Shown: positions 23,658 through 33,944, counted from the stretch's first letter. The stretch is 64,000 bases of DNA from Lachnospiraceae bacterium XBB1006 (GCA_900115795.1 FOXT01000004.1:62001-126000), one strand, 5' to 3'. Notes: generated by a model from the sequence alone, not told the origin. Translations and numbers: made by a program.

Positions 23658-25685
23658 ATGAAAGATGTTCAAAAGAAATCCGGCGTTGGCGCAATCGATT
23701 TTTTCTGTATTGGATTTGGCGCAATCGTTGGAGTAGGCTGGGCTGTATCCATTAACAATTGGATGAACAGCAGTGGAGGGCCGTTGCCGGCTGCAGCAGG
23801 TTACATTGCAGCGTTGGTTATGATGATTCCAATAGCGCTTTGTTATTGTGAATTGTGTTCCATGCTTCCGGTATCTGGCGGTGGAATGGCATATGCATTT
23901 CGTGCTTACGGTGACAATGTTTCCTTTGTTTCCGGTTGGGCAGCATTCGGTGCATTTATTACCATTATTCCGTGGGAAGCGATTTATGTCGTGGATATTT
24001 TAAGTATTTTAATTCCACAATTAAAAGCCGGGGAGCCATTATATCATTTGGCGGGATCAGATATTTATCTGGGACATATTTTAGTAGGTACAGCAATTTC
24101 TATTATTTTGTATTTAATTAACCGTAAGGGTGTTGCTTCATCAGCCACCTTACAGAAGTTTTTATGTCTGGCATTGGTTGGAGCCGGTGTGTTGGCGATG
24201 ATTTTTGCCGGAATAAAGATGGATGTTGCAAACTTTGAACCAATGTATGCGCATCCGAAGGGAGCATTCCATCACTCGTTCTTTGGTGGTATGCTGTCAA
24301 TTCTTGCTTCGGCACCATTCTTCCTTGCCGGTTTTGAAACCATTCCGCAGGGAATTGAGAGTGCAGGAGGTAATCCGAAATCAGTAGGTAAGACGGTGGT
24401 ATTTACTGTTTTGTTATCCTGTATGTTTTATGCATTGTTATTGGTAACCATTGGTGGTGCATATCCATGGCAGAAATTTATTGGATTTAGCAGTCCATCC
24501 GCCGCGAACTTGTTTAAGGTGGTATATAAGGGACCACTTGGCATGACACTATACGTATTGATTTTGTCAGGTGCAATTTGCGGATTGCTAACAACATGGA
24601 ACGGGTTTATGATGGCATCTTCTCAGATTTTGATGGCGATGTCTCGTGTAAGTATTGTTCCAAATGTCTTGGCAAAACAGCATCCAAAGTATAAGACACC
24701 AATTAATGCATTACGAATTAGTTTGATTGCATCTTTGATTGGACCGTTTCTTGGGCTTGGCTTAATCGATTCCCTGACCACTTTTTCGGCGGCAGGATAT
24801 GTATTAAGCTGGACCATTACGGCATTTTGTTTGATTCGTTTGAGAAAGACGGAACCGAATTTGGAAAGACCATATAAGATTCCAGGCGGCGTTGCAACAG
24901 CATGGTTCTCCGGAATTGTTATGTTGGCAGTATTTGTTTTGTTATTTATTCCGGGCCAACCGGTTTATATGGGATATAAAGCAATTGTTTTGTTTGCATG
25001 TTGGATGCTTATCGGAGTAGTACTGTTTGTACTTGATTACAGACAGAGACAGAAGTATTCAAAATTAAAGAGAGCATCGTTCCTGTTTGCAAGTATGGCT
25101 TCTTCTTCCATTCAGATGCCTGGATTTGTTGATGAAATGGAAGACAACTATCGCGTTATCTCTTTCGTAATTCCGAAAGATACTGACTATGCGGGCCAGA
25201 CGCTGATGGAACTTGAGTGGGGTAAAACACAGAGTATTTTCATTGTCAAAATCGAGCGTGGAACAGAGATGCTGATGTTACCAAATGGTAATACAAAGGT
25301 CATGGTGGGTGACCGCGTGTTTGCAATGGGTCTTGAGAAAATGGTTCGCAGATTTACTGTTCGTTGGGATATCGGTGGAAAATATACAATGACAACAATG
25401 AAAGATTTCATGGGCTTTGGTGAAACAGAGAAGCAGTCGCCTCTTGCTTGTATGGAATTGACGGTCCACGGAGATGAACCGTATGTTGGAAAACCACTTA
25501 AATTCTCAGGTATCCAGTCAGAAGCACATTGTATGCTGATTGGAATTGAACGCGATGGTGATTTTGTTATGATGCCGGATGCCAATATGGAGATTCGTGT
25601 AAATGATATTCTTTGGGTGGTAGGTACGGATGCGGATTTACAATTCCTCGCTGAAATGAGTGAACATAATAAAGATGAGAAATAG
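23658..25685 (+). CDS. APC-family amino acid permease with two C-terminal RCK_C (TrkA-C) domains
   Basis: 675 residues. Residues about 10-460 form the APC transporter core with about 12 membrane segments; the first contains GFGAIVGVGW. The remaining 200 residues are cytoplasmic and hold two RCK_C/TrkA-C-like units: about 500-560 (DYAGQTLMELEWGK ... VMVGDRVFAMG) and about 600-665 (GKPLKFSGIQSEAHC ... IRVNDILWVVGTD). The second domain suggests ligand gating, as in K+ channels; a cyclic di-AMP-type signal is possible but not shown. The ATG at 23658 has GGAGGA at 23642-23647. Substrate unknown. Confidence 0.86.
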   Translation: MKDVQKKSGVGAIDFFCIGFGAIVGVGWAVSINNWMNSSGGPLPAAAGYIAALVMMIPIALCYCELCSMLPVSGGGMAYAFRAYGDNVSFVSGWAAFGAFITIIPWEAIYVVDILSILIPQLKAGEPLYHLAGSDIYLGHILVGTAISIILYLINRKGVASSATLQKFLCLALVGAGVLAMIFAGIKMDVANFEPMYAHPKGAFHHSFFGGMLSILASAPFFLAGFETIPQGIESAGGNPKSVGKTVVFTVLLSCMFYALLLVTIGGAYPWQKFIGFSSPSAANLFKVVYKGPLGMTLYVLILSGAICGLLTTWNGFMMASSQILMAMSRVSIVPNVLAKQHPKYKTPINALRISLIASLIGPFLGLGLIDSLTTFSAAGYVLSWTITAFCLIRLRKTEPNLERPYKIPGGVATAWFSGIVMLAVFVLLFIPGQPVYMGYKAIVLFACWMLIGVVLFVLDYRQRQKYSKLKRASFLFASMASSSIQMPGFVDEMEDNYRVISFVIPKDTDYAGQTLMELEWGKTQSIFIVKIERGTEMLMLPNGNTKVMVGDRVFAMGLEKMVRRFTVRWDIGGKYTMTTMKDFMGFGETEKQSPLACMELTVHGDEPYVGKPLKFSGIQSEAHCMLIGIERDGDFVMMPDANMEIRVNDILWVVGTDADLQFLAEMSEHNKDEK

Positions 25686-25696
25686 TAAATTCCATA

Positions 25697-25725
25697 TTGT
25701 TTTTTTGGTATGTTCGTGCTATACT
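25697..25725 (+). promoter_or_regulatory. Predicted promoter for the rimP-nusA-infB operon
   Basis: TTGTTT (25697-25702), 17-bp spacer, extended -10 TGC-TATACT (-10 at 25720-25725). It is the only clear promoter before the roughly 8-kb rimP to ribF series. Confidence 0.6.
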
Positions 25726-25748
25726 GTTATAGTAACATAGTAATTAGT

Positions 25749-25776
25749 TTGAGAGTGGGCGAGAGTCCACTCTCAA
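25749..25776 (+). promoter_or_regulatory. GNRA-capped hairpin in the rimP leader
   Basis: TTGAGAGTGG (25749-25758) / CCACTCTCAA (25767-25776), extended inward by G-U and C-G pairs to a GAGA tetraloop. It starts about 17 nt from the predicted transcript end and is followed by TTGTTTGTT. It may be an RNA-stabilising 5' hairpin, a weak attenuator or a protein-binding site. Confidence 0.6.
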
Positions 25777-25813
25777 TTGTTTGTTATGACAAAGAAAGAA
25801 AATGGAGGGACGT

Positions 25814-26281
25814 ATGGCAAGAAGAGAAGATTACGAACATAAAACAGAGGAACTGTTAACTCCGATTATTGAAGAACATCATTTTGAATTGGTGGATGTG
25901 GAGTATGTGAAGGAAGGTGGAAATTATTATCTGCGTGCCTACATTGACAAAGAAGGTGGAATTAACGTTGACGATTGTGAAGTGGTTAGTCGTGCCTTGG
26001 GTGAGTTGTTAGATCGAGAGGATTTTATTGAGGGAGCATATATTCTGGAAGTAAGTTCTCCCGGACTTGGAAGACCGCTTAAGAAAGAGAAGGATTATGT
26101 ACGAAGCATGGGCAAGGAACTTGAAATTCGAACATACCGTGCAATTGATAAACAGAAAGAGTTTTATGGTTATTTAACTGCATACGATGACAAGACCGTT
26201 ACAATCGAGACGGACGACAATAAAAAGCTTACCTTTGAAAAAAACGATATCGCGTTGATTCGATTAGCAGTACATTTTTAA
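25814..26281 (+). CDS. rimP: Ribosome maturation factor RimP
   Basis: A 155-residue RimP, needed for 30S subunit maturation. Family signatures: FELVDVEYVKEGGNYYLRAYIDK and VSRALGELLD, then ILEVSSPGLGRPLKKEKDY, with the C-terminal SH3-like domain. The ATG at 25814 is preferred because the ATG at 25802 overlaps the GGAGGG site itself. It is the first gene of the nusA operon, as in most bacteria. Confidence 0.95.
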   Translation: MARREDYEHKTEELLTPIIEEHHFELVDVEYVKEGGNYYLRAYIDKEGGINVDDCEVVSRALGELLDREDFIEGAYILEVSSPGLGRPLKKEKDYVRSMGKELEIRTYRAIDKQKEFYGYLTAYDDKTVTIETDDNKKLTFEKNDIALIRLAVHF

Positions 26282-26304
26282 GAAACGGAGGATAATATAA
26301 GAAG

Positions 26305-27495
26305 ATGAGCGAATTATTAGAAGCATTAACAGTGCTCGAGAAGGAAAAAAATATCAGCAAAGAGGTGTTGCTTGAGGCAATTGAGACGGCGCTGATTATG
26401 GCTTGTAAGAATCAGTATGGCAAATCTGATAATGTAAAAGTGGATATTAATCATGATACATGTGAATTTCATGTTTTTATCCAGAAGAATGTTGTAGAGA
26501 AAGTGGAGGATCCTTCAGAAGAGATTTCCGTTGAGAAAGCTCACGAAATAGATCCATCGCTTACAATTGGTGATATTGCAAGCATAGAAGTGCAGAGCAA
26601 AGAGTTTGGACGTATTGTTACACAGACTGCGAAGAATACAATTTTGCAGAAGATTCGTGAAGAGGAACGTAGAGCACAGTACGATGAGTACGTTACGAAA
26701 CAGCATGAGGTTGTAACCGGTGTAGTACAGCGGTATGCAGGCAAGAATGTTAAGATTAATCTTGGAAAATTAGATGCTACCTTAACAGAGAATGAAATGA
26801 TTCGTGGAGAGGTATTTAAACCAACAGAGCGTGTTAAAGTTTATGTATTAGAAGTAAAGGCCGGTTCAAAGGGACCACAGGTATTGGTATCAAGAACGCA
26901 TCCGGAATTGGTGAAACGTTTGTTTGAATCAGAGGTAACTGAAGTGCGTGATGGTATCGTTGAAATTAAGAACATTTCACGTGAAGCAGGAAGTAGAACG
27001 AAGATGGCCGTTTATTCAAACAATCCGGATGTTGATCCGGTAGGTGCTTGCGTTGGATTAAACGGTGCACGTGTCAATGCAATTGTTAATGAATTAAAGG
27101 GCGAGAAGATTGATATTATTAATTGGGATGAAAATCCTGCAATTTTAATTGAGAATGCATTAAGTCCGGCAAAAGTTATTTCTGTTATTGCAGATGCTGA
27201 TGAAAAAACAGCAAAAGTGGTTGTTCCGGACTATCAATTATCGCTGGCAATTGGTAAAGAAGGACAAAATGCTCGTTTGGCTGCAAGATTAACAGGCTTT
27301 AAAATTGACATCAAGAGTGAAAGCCAGGCAAGAGAAGCGGGTGATATTTTAGACTACGATGAGTATGATGAATATGAGGAAGAGTACGATGGAGAATATT
27401 CCGAGGAAATGAATTCTGAGGACGAATTTTTAGATGACTTTGACCCATATGAGGGAATGGCTGATGGCGAAGACAACGAGTATAGGGAAGACTAA
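26305..27495 (+). CDS. nusA: Transcription termination/antitermination factor NusA
   Basis: A 396-residue NusA: N-terminal RNA-polymerase-binding domain (1-125), S1 domain (about 133-200), two KH domains (about 200-345, with [25 protein letters not shown] and the [18 protein letters not shown] GxxG loop), and a very acidic tail (about 350-396). It lacks the extra C-terminal repeats of proteobacterial NusA, as usual in Firmicutes. Its last codons overlap the ylxR start region by 32 nt. Confidence 0.96.
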   Translation: MSELLEALTVLEKEKNISKEVLLEAIETALIMACKNQYGKSDNVKVDINHDTCEFHVFIQKNVVEKVEDPSEEISVEKAHEIDPSLTIGDIASIEVQSKEFGRIVTQTAKNTILQKIREEERRAQYDEYVTKQHEVVTGVVQRYAGKNVKINLGKLDATLTENEMIRGEVFKPTERVKVYVLEVKAGSKGPQVLVSRTHPELVKRLFESEVTEVRDGIVEIKNISREAGSRTKMAVYSNNPDVDPVGACVGLNGARVNAIVNELKGEKIDIINWDENPAILIENALSPAKVISVIADADEKTAKVVVPDYQLSLAIGKEGQNARLAARLTGFKIDIKSESQAREAGDILDYDEYDEYEEEYDGEYSEEMNSEDEFLDDFDPYEGMADGEDNEYRED

Positions 27496-27766
27496 ACATA
27501 GTCCACAGCGCATGTGCATCGGTTGCCGTACGATGAAGGATCGCAAAGAACTGATTCGTGTCGTAAAGACGAAAGATGGAGGCATTTTTCTTGACGAAAG
27601 CGGAAATGGACAAGGCCGAGGTGCCTATTTATGTTGCGATTTGGATTGTATGAAACGTGTAGAGAAGACAAGAGGACTTGACCGTACATTTAAGATGACG
27701 GTTCCGATAGAGGTATATGAAGCACTACGAAATGAGATGGAGGAAATTGCATGCAAAACAAAATAA
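27464..27766 (+). CDS. ylxR: YlxR family RNA-binding protein (RnpM)
   Basis: A 100-residue YlxR/DUF448 protein with the MCIGCRTMKDRKELIRVV signature and GRGAYLCCD segment. In Gram-positive bacteria it binds RNA and modulates RNase P. The ATG at 27464 lies inside the nusA acidic tail; GAGGGA at 27451-27456 precedes it. It overlaps ylxQ by 16 nt. Tight overlaps suggest coupled translation of nusA-ylxR-ylxQ. Confidence 0.92.
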   Translation: MAKTTSIGKTKHSPQRMCIGCRTMKDRKELIRVVKTKDGGIFLDESGNGQGRGAYLCCDLDCMKRVEKTRGLDRTFKMTVPIEVYEALRNEMEEIACKTK

Positions 27767-28056
27767 CCTCAATGCTGGGACTTGCAACAAAAGCCGGTAA
27801 ATTGGTAAGCGGTGAATTTATGGTAGAGAATGCAGTGAAAGATCATTCTGCGAAATTGGTTATTTTGGCTACGGATTGTTCGGATAACACCAAAAAAAAA
27901 TTCCGCAACCAAACCACCTACCGTCACGTTCCTTATTATGAATATTCAGATAAAGAGGAATTAGGAAGATGCATTGGAAAGGAATTTCGGGCTTGTGTGG
28001 CAGTGACAGACGAGGGATTTGCGACATCGATACGAGGGCTTTTAGAACAATTATAA
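27751..28056 (+). CDS. ylxQ: L7Ae-family ribosomal-like protein YlxQ
   Basis: A 101-residue L7Ae/L30e-fold RNA-binding protein that recognises kink-turns. Signatures: LGLATKAGKLVSGEFMVENAV, AKLVILATDCSDNTKKK, and ACVAVTDEGFATSI. A GGAGGAA precedes the ATG, which lies within ylxR. Its conserved place between ylxR and infB supports the call. Confidence 0.92.
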   Translation: MQNKITSMLGLATKAGKLVSGEFMVENAVKDHSAKLVILATDCSDNTKKKFRNQTTYRHVPYYEYSDKEELGRCIGKEFRACVAVTDEGFATSIRGLLEQL

Positions 28057-28076
28057 TGAATCATGGAGGTAAGTAA

Positions 28077-30704
28077 GTGTCAAAGATAAGAGTGCATGAA
28101 TTGGCCAAAGAGCTAAATGTAAATAACAAAGAGATTATGAGCTTCCTGCAAGAAAAGAATATAGAAGCAAAAAGTCACATGAGCGCAATCGAAGAGGAAG
28201 TTGCGAATGATATTCGAAAAAAATTTAATAGAAAGAAGACAGTGGAATTGAACGAAAATAAGAAAGAAACACAGGTTACGGATACCAAGCCGAAGACTGA
28301 GGCATTAGGAAAACCAGAAGAACATAAGAAAAAAGCAAGTATTTCTGCGGTTTACAACCCACAATATGGAAAAAATCCTGCGACCAAGAATGGTCAGAGA
28401 AAGACCATGAGCGGAGTTGGGGAGAAACCACAGGGAGAGAAACGGAAACGTCCGGAAGGTGCGAACCAGCCAAAACGTTCGGAGCAAGCTACGCAAACAA
28501 AACGTCCGGAGGGTGCTGCTCAGGGTGAGCGTTCAAAACAGAGTGGTCAACCAAATCGTACAGAAGGAAGAAAACCGCAACAAAATGGTGACAGACCACG
28601 TCAGAACAATCAGAATAACGGTGAGAAACGCTTTAACGGCGATAAGCAAAAGAAACCATTCCGCAAAGACCAGGATAGACGAAATGGAAATAATCGCGAC
28701 AATAACCGAGACAACAACCGCGATAATCGAAGAAACAACCGCCTGGATGGAGAAATTAGCCGGATGAATCGAAATTCGGAGGCTGTAACAGAAGAAAAGC
28801 CAAAGGATAGAGAGAACAAACGATTCAAGAGTAAGCCACAGAAGAATGGTTATCAGAATCAGAAAGAGAAGAGACCGGAAAACTTTTTCCAGTTAGAGAA
28901 GGTTACAAAGAAGAAGAACCATCAGCCAAAACAACAGGAAGACAAGAATGAAATTAAGACGATTGTAATTCCGGAAACCCTTACGATTCGCGAATTAGCT
29001 GATAAGATGAAGCGTCAGCCATCGGAAATTGTAAAGAAGTTATTTTTACAGGGAAAAGTGGTTACGGTAAATCAGGATGTAGATTTTGATACTGCAGAAG
29101 AAATTGCATTGGAGTTTAACTGCATTTGCGAAAAAGAGGAAAAAGTGGATGTCATTGCAGAGCTTTTGAAGGAAGAAGAAGAGGATGAAAGCGTAATGGT
29201 TCCAAGACCACCGGTTGTATGTGTAATGGGACACGTTGATCATGGTAAAACCTCCTTGCTTGATGCAATCCGTGATAGCCATGTAATTGATCGTGAAGCA
29301 GGCGGAATTACACAGCACATTGGAGCTTCCGTTGTAGAAAGCAATGGACAAAAGATTACGTTCCTTGACACACCGGGTCATGAGGCGTTTACGGCAATGC
29401 GTATGCGTGGTGCTAGCTCAACCGATATTGCAATTTTGGTAGTTGCAGCGGATGATGGTGTTATGCCACAGACCGTGGAAGCTATTAACCATGCGAAAGC
29501 AGCAGGCATTGAAATTATCGTTGCAATTAATAAAATTGATAAACCAAGTGCCAACATTGATAAAGTAAAACAGGAGCTTTCCGAATATGAATTGATTCCG
29601 GAAGATTGGGGTGGAAACACAATTTTCTGTCCGGTATCGGCACATACCCACGAAGGTATTGATAACTTGCTTGAAATGATTCTGTTGACAGCAGAAGTAT
29701 TAGAATTAAAAGCAAATAAGAATCGCAAGGCAAGAGGATTGATTATTGAAGCAAAACTTGACAAAGGACGTGGTGTTGTTGCCACATTATTGGTACAAAA
29801 AGGTGTTCTTCATGTGGGTGATCCGATTGCAGCGGGAAGTAGCTATGGTAAAGTACGTGCTATGACGGATTCAAAAGGACGTCGTGTTAAAGAAGCAGGC
29901 CCTTCCATGCCTGTTGAAATTATTGGTTTGAATGAGGCACCGGGTGCAGGTGACATTTTTGTTGCCATGGATTCCGATAAAGAAGCACGTTCCTTTGCGG
30001 AAACGTTTATTTCTGAAAGCAAAGAACGTTTAGTGGAAGAAACCAAGGCGAAGATGTCTTTAGATGACTTGTTCTCCCAGATTCAGGCTGGAAATTTAAA
30101 AGAATTAAATTTGATTGTTAAGGCAGATGTTCAGGGTTCTGTAGAAGCTGTTAAACAAAGTCTGGTGAAGCTTTCAAATGAAGAAGTTATAGTAAAAGTC
30201 ATTCATGGTGGTGTTGGAGCGATTAATGAATCCGACGTTATTTTGGCGTCCGCATCCAACGCAATTATTATCGGATTTAATATTCGACCAGATGCTATTG
30301 CAAAGGCTACTGCAGACAGAGAGGGCGTAGATATTCGTCTTTACAAGGTAATTTATAATGCAATTGAAGATGTGGAAGCCGCTATGAAGGGTATGCTGGA
30401 TCCGATTTTTGAAGAACAGGTAATTGGACATGCGGAAATTCGTCAGATTTTCAAAGCATCCGGAATCGGAAATATTGCCGGATCCTATGTTTTGGATGGA
30501 AAATTCCAACGCGGATGCTCTGTAAGAATTACCCGTGAGGGAGAGAAGATTTTCGAAGGACCTCTTGCATCTTTAAAACGCTTTAAAGATGATGTAAAAG
30601 AAGTAAAAGCAGGATTCGAGTGTGGTCTTGTATTTGAAGGCTTTGGTCAGATTCAGGAAATGGATCAGGTTGAGGCGTATATCATGGTTGAAGTACCACG
30701 CTAG
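28077..30704 (+). CDS. infB: Translation initiation factor IF-2
   Basis: An 875-residue GTPase that brings initiator tRNA to the ribosome. It starts with GTG after GGAGGT. Residues 1-55 form one IF2-N domain; about 60-290 is a long Lys/Arg/Asn/Gln-rich disordered linker with NRDN repeats; a second IF2-N-like region is near 300-350. The G domain begins near 375 ([31 protein letters not shown]). Domains II, III and IV follow, ending with the fMet-tRNA-binding part. The linker is basic where many IF-2 linkers are acidic or alanine-rich. Confidence 0.97.
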   Translation: MSKIRVHELAKELNVNNKEIMSFLQEKNIEAKSHMSAIEEEVANDIRKKFNRKKTVELNENKKETQVTDTKPKTEALGKPEEHKKKASISAVYNPQYGKNPATKNGQRKTMSGVGEKPQGEKRKRPEGANQPKRSEQATQTKRPEGAAQGERSKQSGQPNRTEGRKPQQNGDRPRQNNQNNGEKRFNGDKQKKPFRKDQDRRNGNNRDNNRDNNRDNRRNNRLDGEISRMNRNSEAVTEEKPKDRENKRFKSKPQKNGYQNQKEKRPENFFQLEKVTKKKNHQPKQQEDKNEIKTIVIPETLTIRELADKMKRQPSEIVKKLFLQGKVVTVNQDVDFDTAEEIALEFNCICEKEEKVDVIAELLKEEEEDESVMVPRPPVVCVMGHVDHGKTSLLDAIRDSHVIDREAGGITQHIGASVVESNGQKITFLDTPGHEAFTAMRMRGASSTDIAILVVAADDGVMPQTVEAINHAKAAGIEIIVAINKIDKPSANIDKVKQELSEYELIPEDWGGNTIFCPVSAHTHEGIDNLLEMILLTAEVLELKANKNRKARGLIIEAKLDKGRGVVATLLVQKGVLHVGDPIAAGSSYGKVRAMTDSKGRRVKEAGPSMPVEIIGLNEAPGAGDIFVAMDSDKEARSFAETFISESKERLVEETKAKMSLDDLFSQIQAGNLKELNLIVKADVQGSVEAVKQSLVKLSNEEVIVKVIHGGVGAINESDVILASASNAIIIGFNIRPDAIAKATADREGVDIRLYKVIYNAIEDVEAAMKGMLDPIFEEQVIGHAEIRQIFKASGIGNIAGSYVLDGKFQRGCSVRITREGEKIFEGPLASLKRFKDDVKEVKAGFECGLVFEGFGQIQEMDQVEAYIMVEVPR

Positions 30705-30730
30705 ACGATAGAACGGGAAAAGGAAAAAAT

Positions 30731-31105
30731 ATGAGAAAAAATAGTATAAAAAATACCCGGATTAATGAAGAGGTATTACACGAACTTTCTAACATTATTC
30801 GTGGTGAAATTAAAGATCCCAGAATTAATGAATTTACCAGTGTAGTTGCAGTAGAAGTTGCGCCGGATTTAAAAACCTGCAAGGCGTATATCAGTGTTCT
30901 CGGCGATGAAAAATCGCAAGAGGACACACTGGCAGGTCTGAAAAGTGCACAAGGTTATATTAAAAACCTGTTAGCAAAACGTATTAATTTACGAAACACA
31001 CCGAGTATTACGTTTATTATGGACCAGTCAATTGAATATGGCGTACAGATGTCACATAAGATTGAGGAGTTGGCTGCATCCATGCATCATGAAGAGGAAG
31101 AGTAA
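30731..31105 (+). CDS. rbfA: Ribosome-binding factor A
   Basis: A 124-residue RbfA, a KH-fold 30S maturation factor. Signatures: RINEEVLHELSNIIRGEIKDPRI, CKAYISVLGDE and the C-terminal PSITFIMDQSIEYGVQMSHKIEEL. The short acidic tail (HHEEEE) runs into the next start. Position between infB and nrnA is standard. Confidence 0.95.
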   Translation: MRKNSIKNTRINEEVLHELSNIIRGEIKDPRINEFTSVVAVEVAPDLKTCKAYISVLGDEKSQEDTLAGLKSAQGYIKNLLAKRINLRNTPSITFIMDQSIEYGVQMSHKIEELAASMHHEEEE

Positions 31106-31106
31106 A

Positions 31107-32063
31107 ATGATGAATCTAAGTGAACTAATGAGGGAGGCACAGACAATCGGCATTTCCGGACATGTACATCCGGATGGCGATTGTGTGGGCTCCACACTAG
31201 GGTTGTATAATTTCCTAAAAAATAATTATCCGGAAAAGAAGATTTCTTTGTTCTTAGAAGACATTCCAAAAGTTTTTTCTTTTTTACAAAGAAGTAACGA
31301 AATTATACATGAGCCTGCAAATGAGGTTTTTGATTTGTATTTTGCATTGGATTGTGGCGATGCAGAACGCTTAGGAGAATTTGCGGAACAGTTTCAAAAT
31401 GCCGCCTATACCGTTTGCATTGATCATCACAAGAGCAATTGCTCTTTTGCAAAGGAAAATTATGTGGTTCCGGATGCAAGTTCTACAAGTGAATTGATCT
31501 ATAAGCTGCTTCCGAAAGAGAAAATTACCAAAGAAATTGCCGAGTGTTTATATACCGGATTGGTTCATGATACCGGCGTTTTCCAATATTCCTGTACGGC
31601 GAGAGAGACCATGGAAGCTGCCGGTTTTTTGATGGAGCAGGGAATCGATTATAGTAAAATCATAGATCAGACATATTACGAGAAAACCTTTGCACAGAAT
31701 CGAATTCTTGCAAGAGCCGTTCTCCGCGCTAATTTATGGCATGATGGCGAAATCATTATCTCTTATATTACAGAAGAGGATATGAAAGAATTTGATGCCA
31801 CGACACAGGATTTAGACGGAATTGTAAATCAATTGCGAATTACAAAAGGTGTGGAAGTGGCTGTTTTTCTGTACCAAAGTGGCGAGAAAGAGTATAAGGT
31901 GAGTATGCGTAGCAAACGAACCGTTGATGTGTCAGAAATTGCCGTGAAATTTGGCGGTGGCGGTCACGCTCGCGCTGCGGGTGTGACAATGAAAGGGGAG
32001 GCGGATGAAATTTTACAACAGCTGCTTCCGGAATTAAATAAGAAATTTGAAGAAGGAAAATAA
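31107..32063 (+). CDS. nrnA: DHH/DHHA1 phosphoesterase NrnA (nanoRNase / pAp phosphatase)
   Basis: A 318-residue DHH-family enzyme that degrades very short RNAs and may hydrolyse pAp or cyclic dinucleotide breakdown products. Motifs in order: GHVHPDGDCVGST, DLYFALDCGDAERLG, VCIDHHKSN, HDTGVFQYS, and the DHHA1 signature FGGGGHARAAG near residue 290. The start at 31107 is one base after the rbfA stop; an adjacent ATG at 31110 is equally possible. Confidence 0.93.
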   Translation: MMNLSELMREAQTIGISGHVHPDGDCVGSTLGLYNFLKNNYPEKKISLFLEDIPKVFSFLQRSNEIIHEPANEVFDLYFALDCGDAERLGEFAEQFQNAAYTVCIDHHKSNCSFAKENYVVPDASSTSELIYKLLPKEKITKEIAECLYTGLVHDTGVFQYSCTARETMEAAGFLMEQGIDYSKIIDQTYYEKTFAQNRILARAVLRANLWHDGEIIISYITEEDMKEFDATTQDLDGIVNQLRITKGVEVAVFLYQSGEKEYKVSMRSKRTVDVSEIAVKFGGGGHARAAGVTMKGEADEILQQLLPELNKKFEEGK

Positions 32064-32067
32064 AACC

Positions 32068-32961
32068 ATGTATCATGGAATTATTGTGGTTGATAAAGAG
32101 GCAGGTTATACGTCCTTTGATGTAGTGGCAAAGATGCGCGGTATATGCGGGCAAAAGAAGGTAGGGCATACCGGGACATTGGATCCGGATGCTACCGGCG
32201 TGTTGCCGATTTGCCTTGGTAAAGGAACCAAAGTAAGCGGCATGCTTACAGACTCAGATAAAGAATATGAGACAACATTTGTGCTCGGCGTAACAACGGA
32301 TACCCAGGATATGTCAGGAAAGGTGTTACATCGGGCAGATGTGGTTTCTAACGAAGATGAAATAATGACAACTATTGAATCTTTTGTAGGAAAAATTTCT
32401 CAGGTTCCCCCAATGTATTCCGCCTTAAAAATTAATGGGCAAAAGCTGTGCGATTTAGCGCGGCAAGGAATTGAGGTTGAGCGAAAGACCCGAACAATTA
32501 CGATATACAAAATTGATGACGTTAAGATTAACTTGCCAAGGATTTCTATGCGTGTATCTTGTTCAAAGGGAACCTATATTCGCACATTGTGCCACGACAT
32601 TGGCCAACAATTAGGTTGTGGTGCAGCAATGGAAACATTAAGGCGAACCCGGGCGGCTGGTTTTACACTTCAGGATGCGTATAACCTTGCAGAGCTTCAA
32701 AAGGCAAAAGAGGAACAAGCATTAGCAAAACTAATTAAGCCCATTGATGAAGTTTATCAGCAATACGATGCGGTTACAGCAACGAAACGTGCAGAATTGC
32801 TATTGAGAAATGGAAATCCAATTCCTGAAGAGATGGTTTCGCAACCGGCAAGCAAGGAAAGTTCGATTCGCATGTATACACATACAGGTGAGTTTGTTGG
32901 ATTGTTTGAATATTGTTCCCCGCAAAAGTGTTACCGTCCAATAAAAATGTTTCTTTCTTAG
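32068..32961 (+). CDS. truB: tRNA pseudouridine-55 synthase
   Basis: A 297-residue TruB making pseudouridine 55 in tRNA T-loops. The catalytic Asp39 is in KVGHTGTLDPDATGVL. Other signatures are YEYTTFVLGV-like and GQVPPMYSALKINGQKL-type segments and a C-terminal PUA-like part. The ATG at 32068 gives the usual GIIVVDKEAGYTSFD start; the upstream in-frame ATG at 32047 lies in the end of nrnA. Confidence 0.95.
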   Translation: MYHGIIVVDKEAGYTSFDVVAKMRGICGQKKVGHTGTLDPDATGVLPICLGKGTKVSGMLTDSDKEYETTFVLGVTTDTQDMSGKVLHRADVVSNEDEIMTTIESFVGKISQVPPMYSALKINGQKLCDLARQGIEVERKTRTITIYKIDDVKINLPRISMRVSCSKGTYIRTLCHDIGQQLGCGAAMETLRRTRAAGFTLQDAYNLAELQKAKEEQALAKLIKPIDEVYQQYDAVTATKRAELLLRNGNPIPEEMVSQPASKESSIRMYTHTGEFVGLFEYCSPQKCYRPIKMFLS

Positions 32962-32989
32962 GAAGGAGAAGATCAAGGGGTAAGGGAAT

Positions 32990-33919
32990 ATGAAGTTTTT
33001 TAGAAATACAACGGAAATAGCAATTGAAGAAGATACTGTCATTACCCTCGGAAAGTTTGATGGATTACACAAAGGACATCGCTTTTTGATGGAAGGTTTA
33101 CGGATGGAAAAACAGAAACATCACCTTAAAAGTGTAGTATTTACGTTTTCTACTTATCCGAAAGATGAAATCGAGCATAAAAAACATGATGTTTTATTAA
33201 CTTTGAAAGAAAAAGAAGCGCTATTTGCAAGAGCAGGGGTCGATTATGTTGTCGAATACCCGTTTACGAAAGAGATACGCTGCATGGAGGCGGAAGAGTT
33301 TGTAGATATGCTGGTTACACGCCTGCATGTGAAAGTGTTTGTGATTGGTACGGACTTCTTTTTTGGATATCAAAAAAGCGGAAATTATCAACTGCTTCAA
33401 GATCTTTCAGCGCACTATGGTTTCCAGGTGATTATTATTACCAAAAAGCAAGTGGATGGTATTGACATTAGTAGTACGAGAATTCGCGGTCTGATAAAAC
33501 AAGGTCAGATTGAAAAGGCAAATGATTTACTGGGATATCCGTATTTTTTTGAAGGTTTTGTGGAAACCGGAAATCAACTCGGACGAACTATAGGCATTCC
33601 GACAGTTAATTTATATCCGGGAGAAAATAAGCTTTTGCCGCCATTTGGCGTATATTGCAGTAAGGTAGAGATTGGAAACCGTTCCTATCTTGGGTTAACC
33701 AACATTGGAGTGAAGCCTACCGTAGGAGAAAAAAATCCGGTAAGTGTAGAAACGTTTATTTTGGATTTCAATGAAATGATTTATGGTGAATCCATTCGTG
33801 TTAGTTTACAAGCCTACATAAGGGAAGAAAAAAAGTTTTCTTCGTTAGATTCATTAAAGGTTCAAATTGAGAAAGATATTGAAACAATTAAAAATTACAA
33901 AAATGTTACAAAATGTTGA
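32990..33919 (+). CDS. ribF: Bifunctional riboflavin kinase / FAD synthetase
   Basis: A 309-residue RibF. The N-terminal FAD synthetase (nucleotidyltransferase fold, ITLGKFDGLHKGHRFLM) is followed by ISSTRIRGLIKQGQIEKANDLLGYPYF linking to the riboflavin kinase domain (about 180-305, GRTIGIPTVNLYP and LGLTNIGVKPT). It makes FMN then FAD, cofactors used by the Rnf subunits and flavoprotein encoded elsewhere in the window. It is the last gene of the nusA operon. Confidence 0.95.
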   Translation: MKFFRNTTEIAIEEDTVITLGKFDGLHKGHRFLMEGLRMEKQKHHLKSVVFTFSTYPKDEIEHKKHDVLLTLKEKEALFARAGVDYVVEYPFTKEIRCMEAEEFVDMLVTRLHVKVFVIGTDFFFGYQKSGNYQLLQDLSAHYGFQVIIITKKQVDGIDISSTRIRGLIKQGQIEKANDLLGYPYFFEGFVETGNQLGRTIGIPTVNLYPGENKLLPPFGVYCSKVEIGNRSYLGLTNIGVKPTVGEKNPVSVETFILDFNEMIYGESIRVSLQAYIREEKKFSSLDSLKVQIEKDIETIKNYKNVTKC

Positions 33920-33944
33920 CAAAAACGTTTCGGTATGATATTAT
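33916..33944 (+). promoter_or_regulatory. Consensus promoter embedded in the ribF stop codon
   Basis: TTGACA (33916-33921) overlaps the TGA stop of ribF; 17-bp spacer; TATTAT (33939-33944). It drives the NlpC/P60 gene. Confidence 0.75.
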
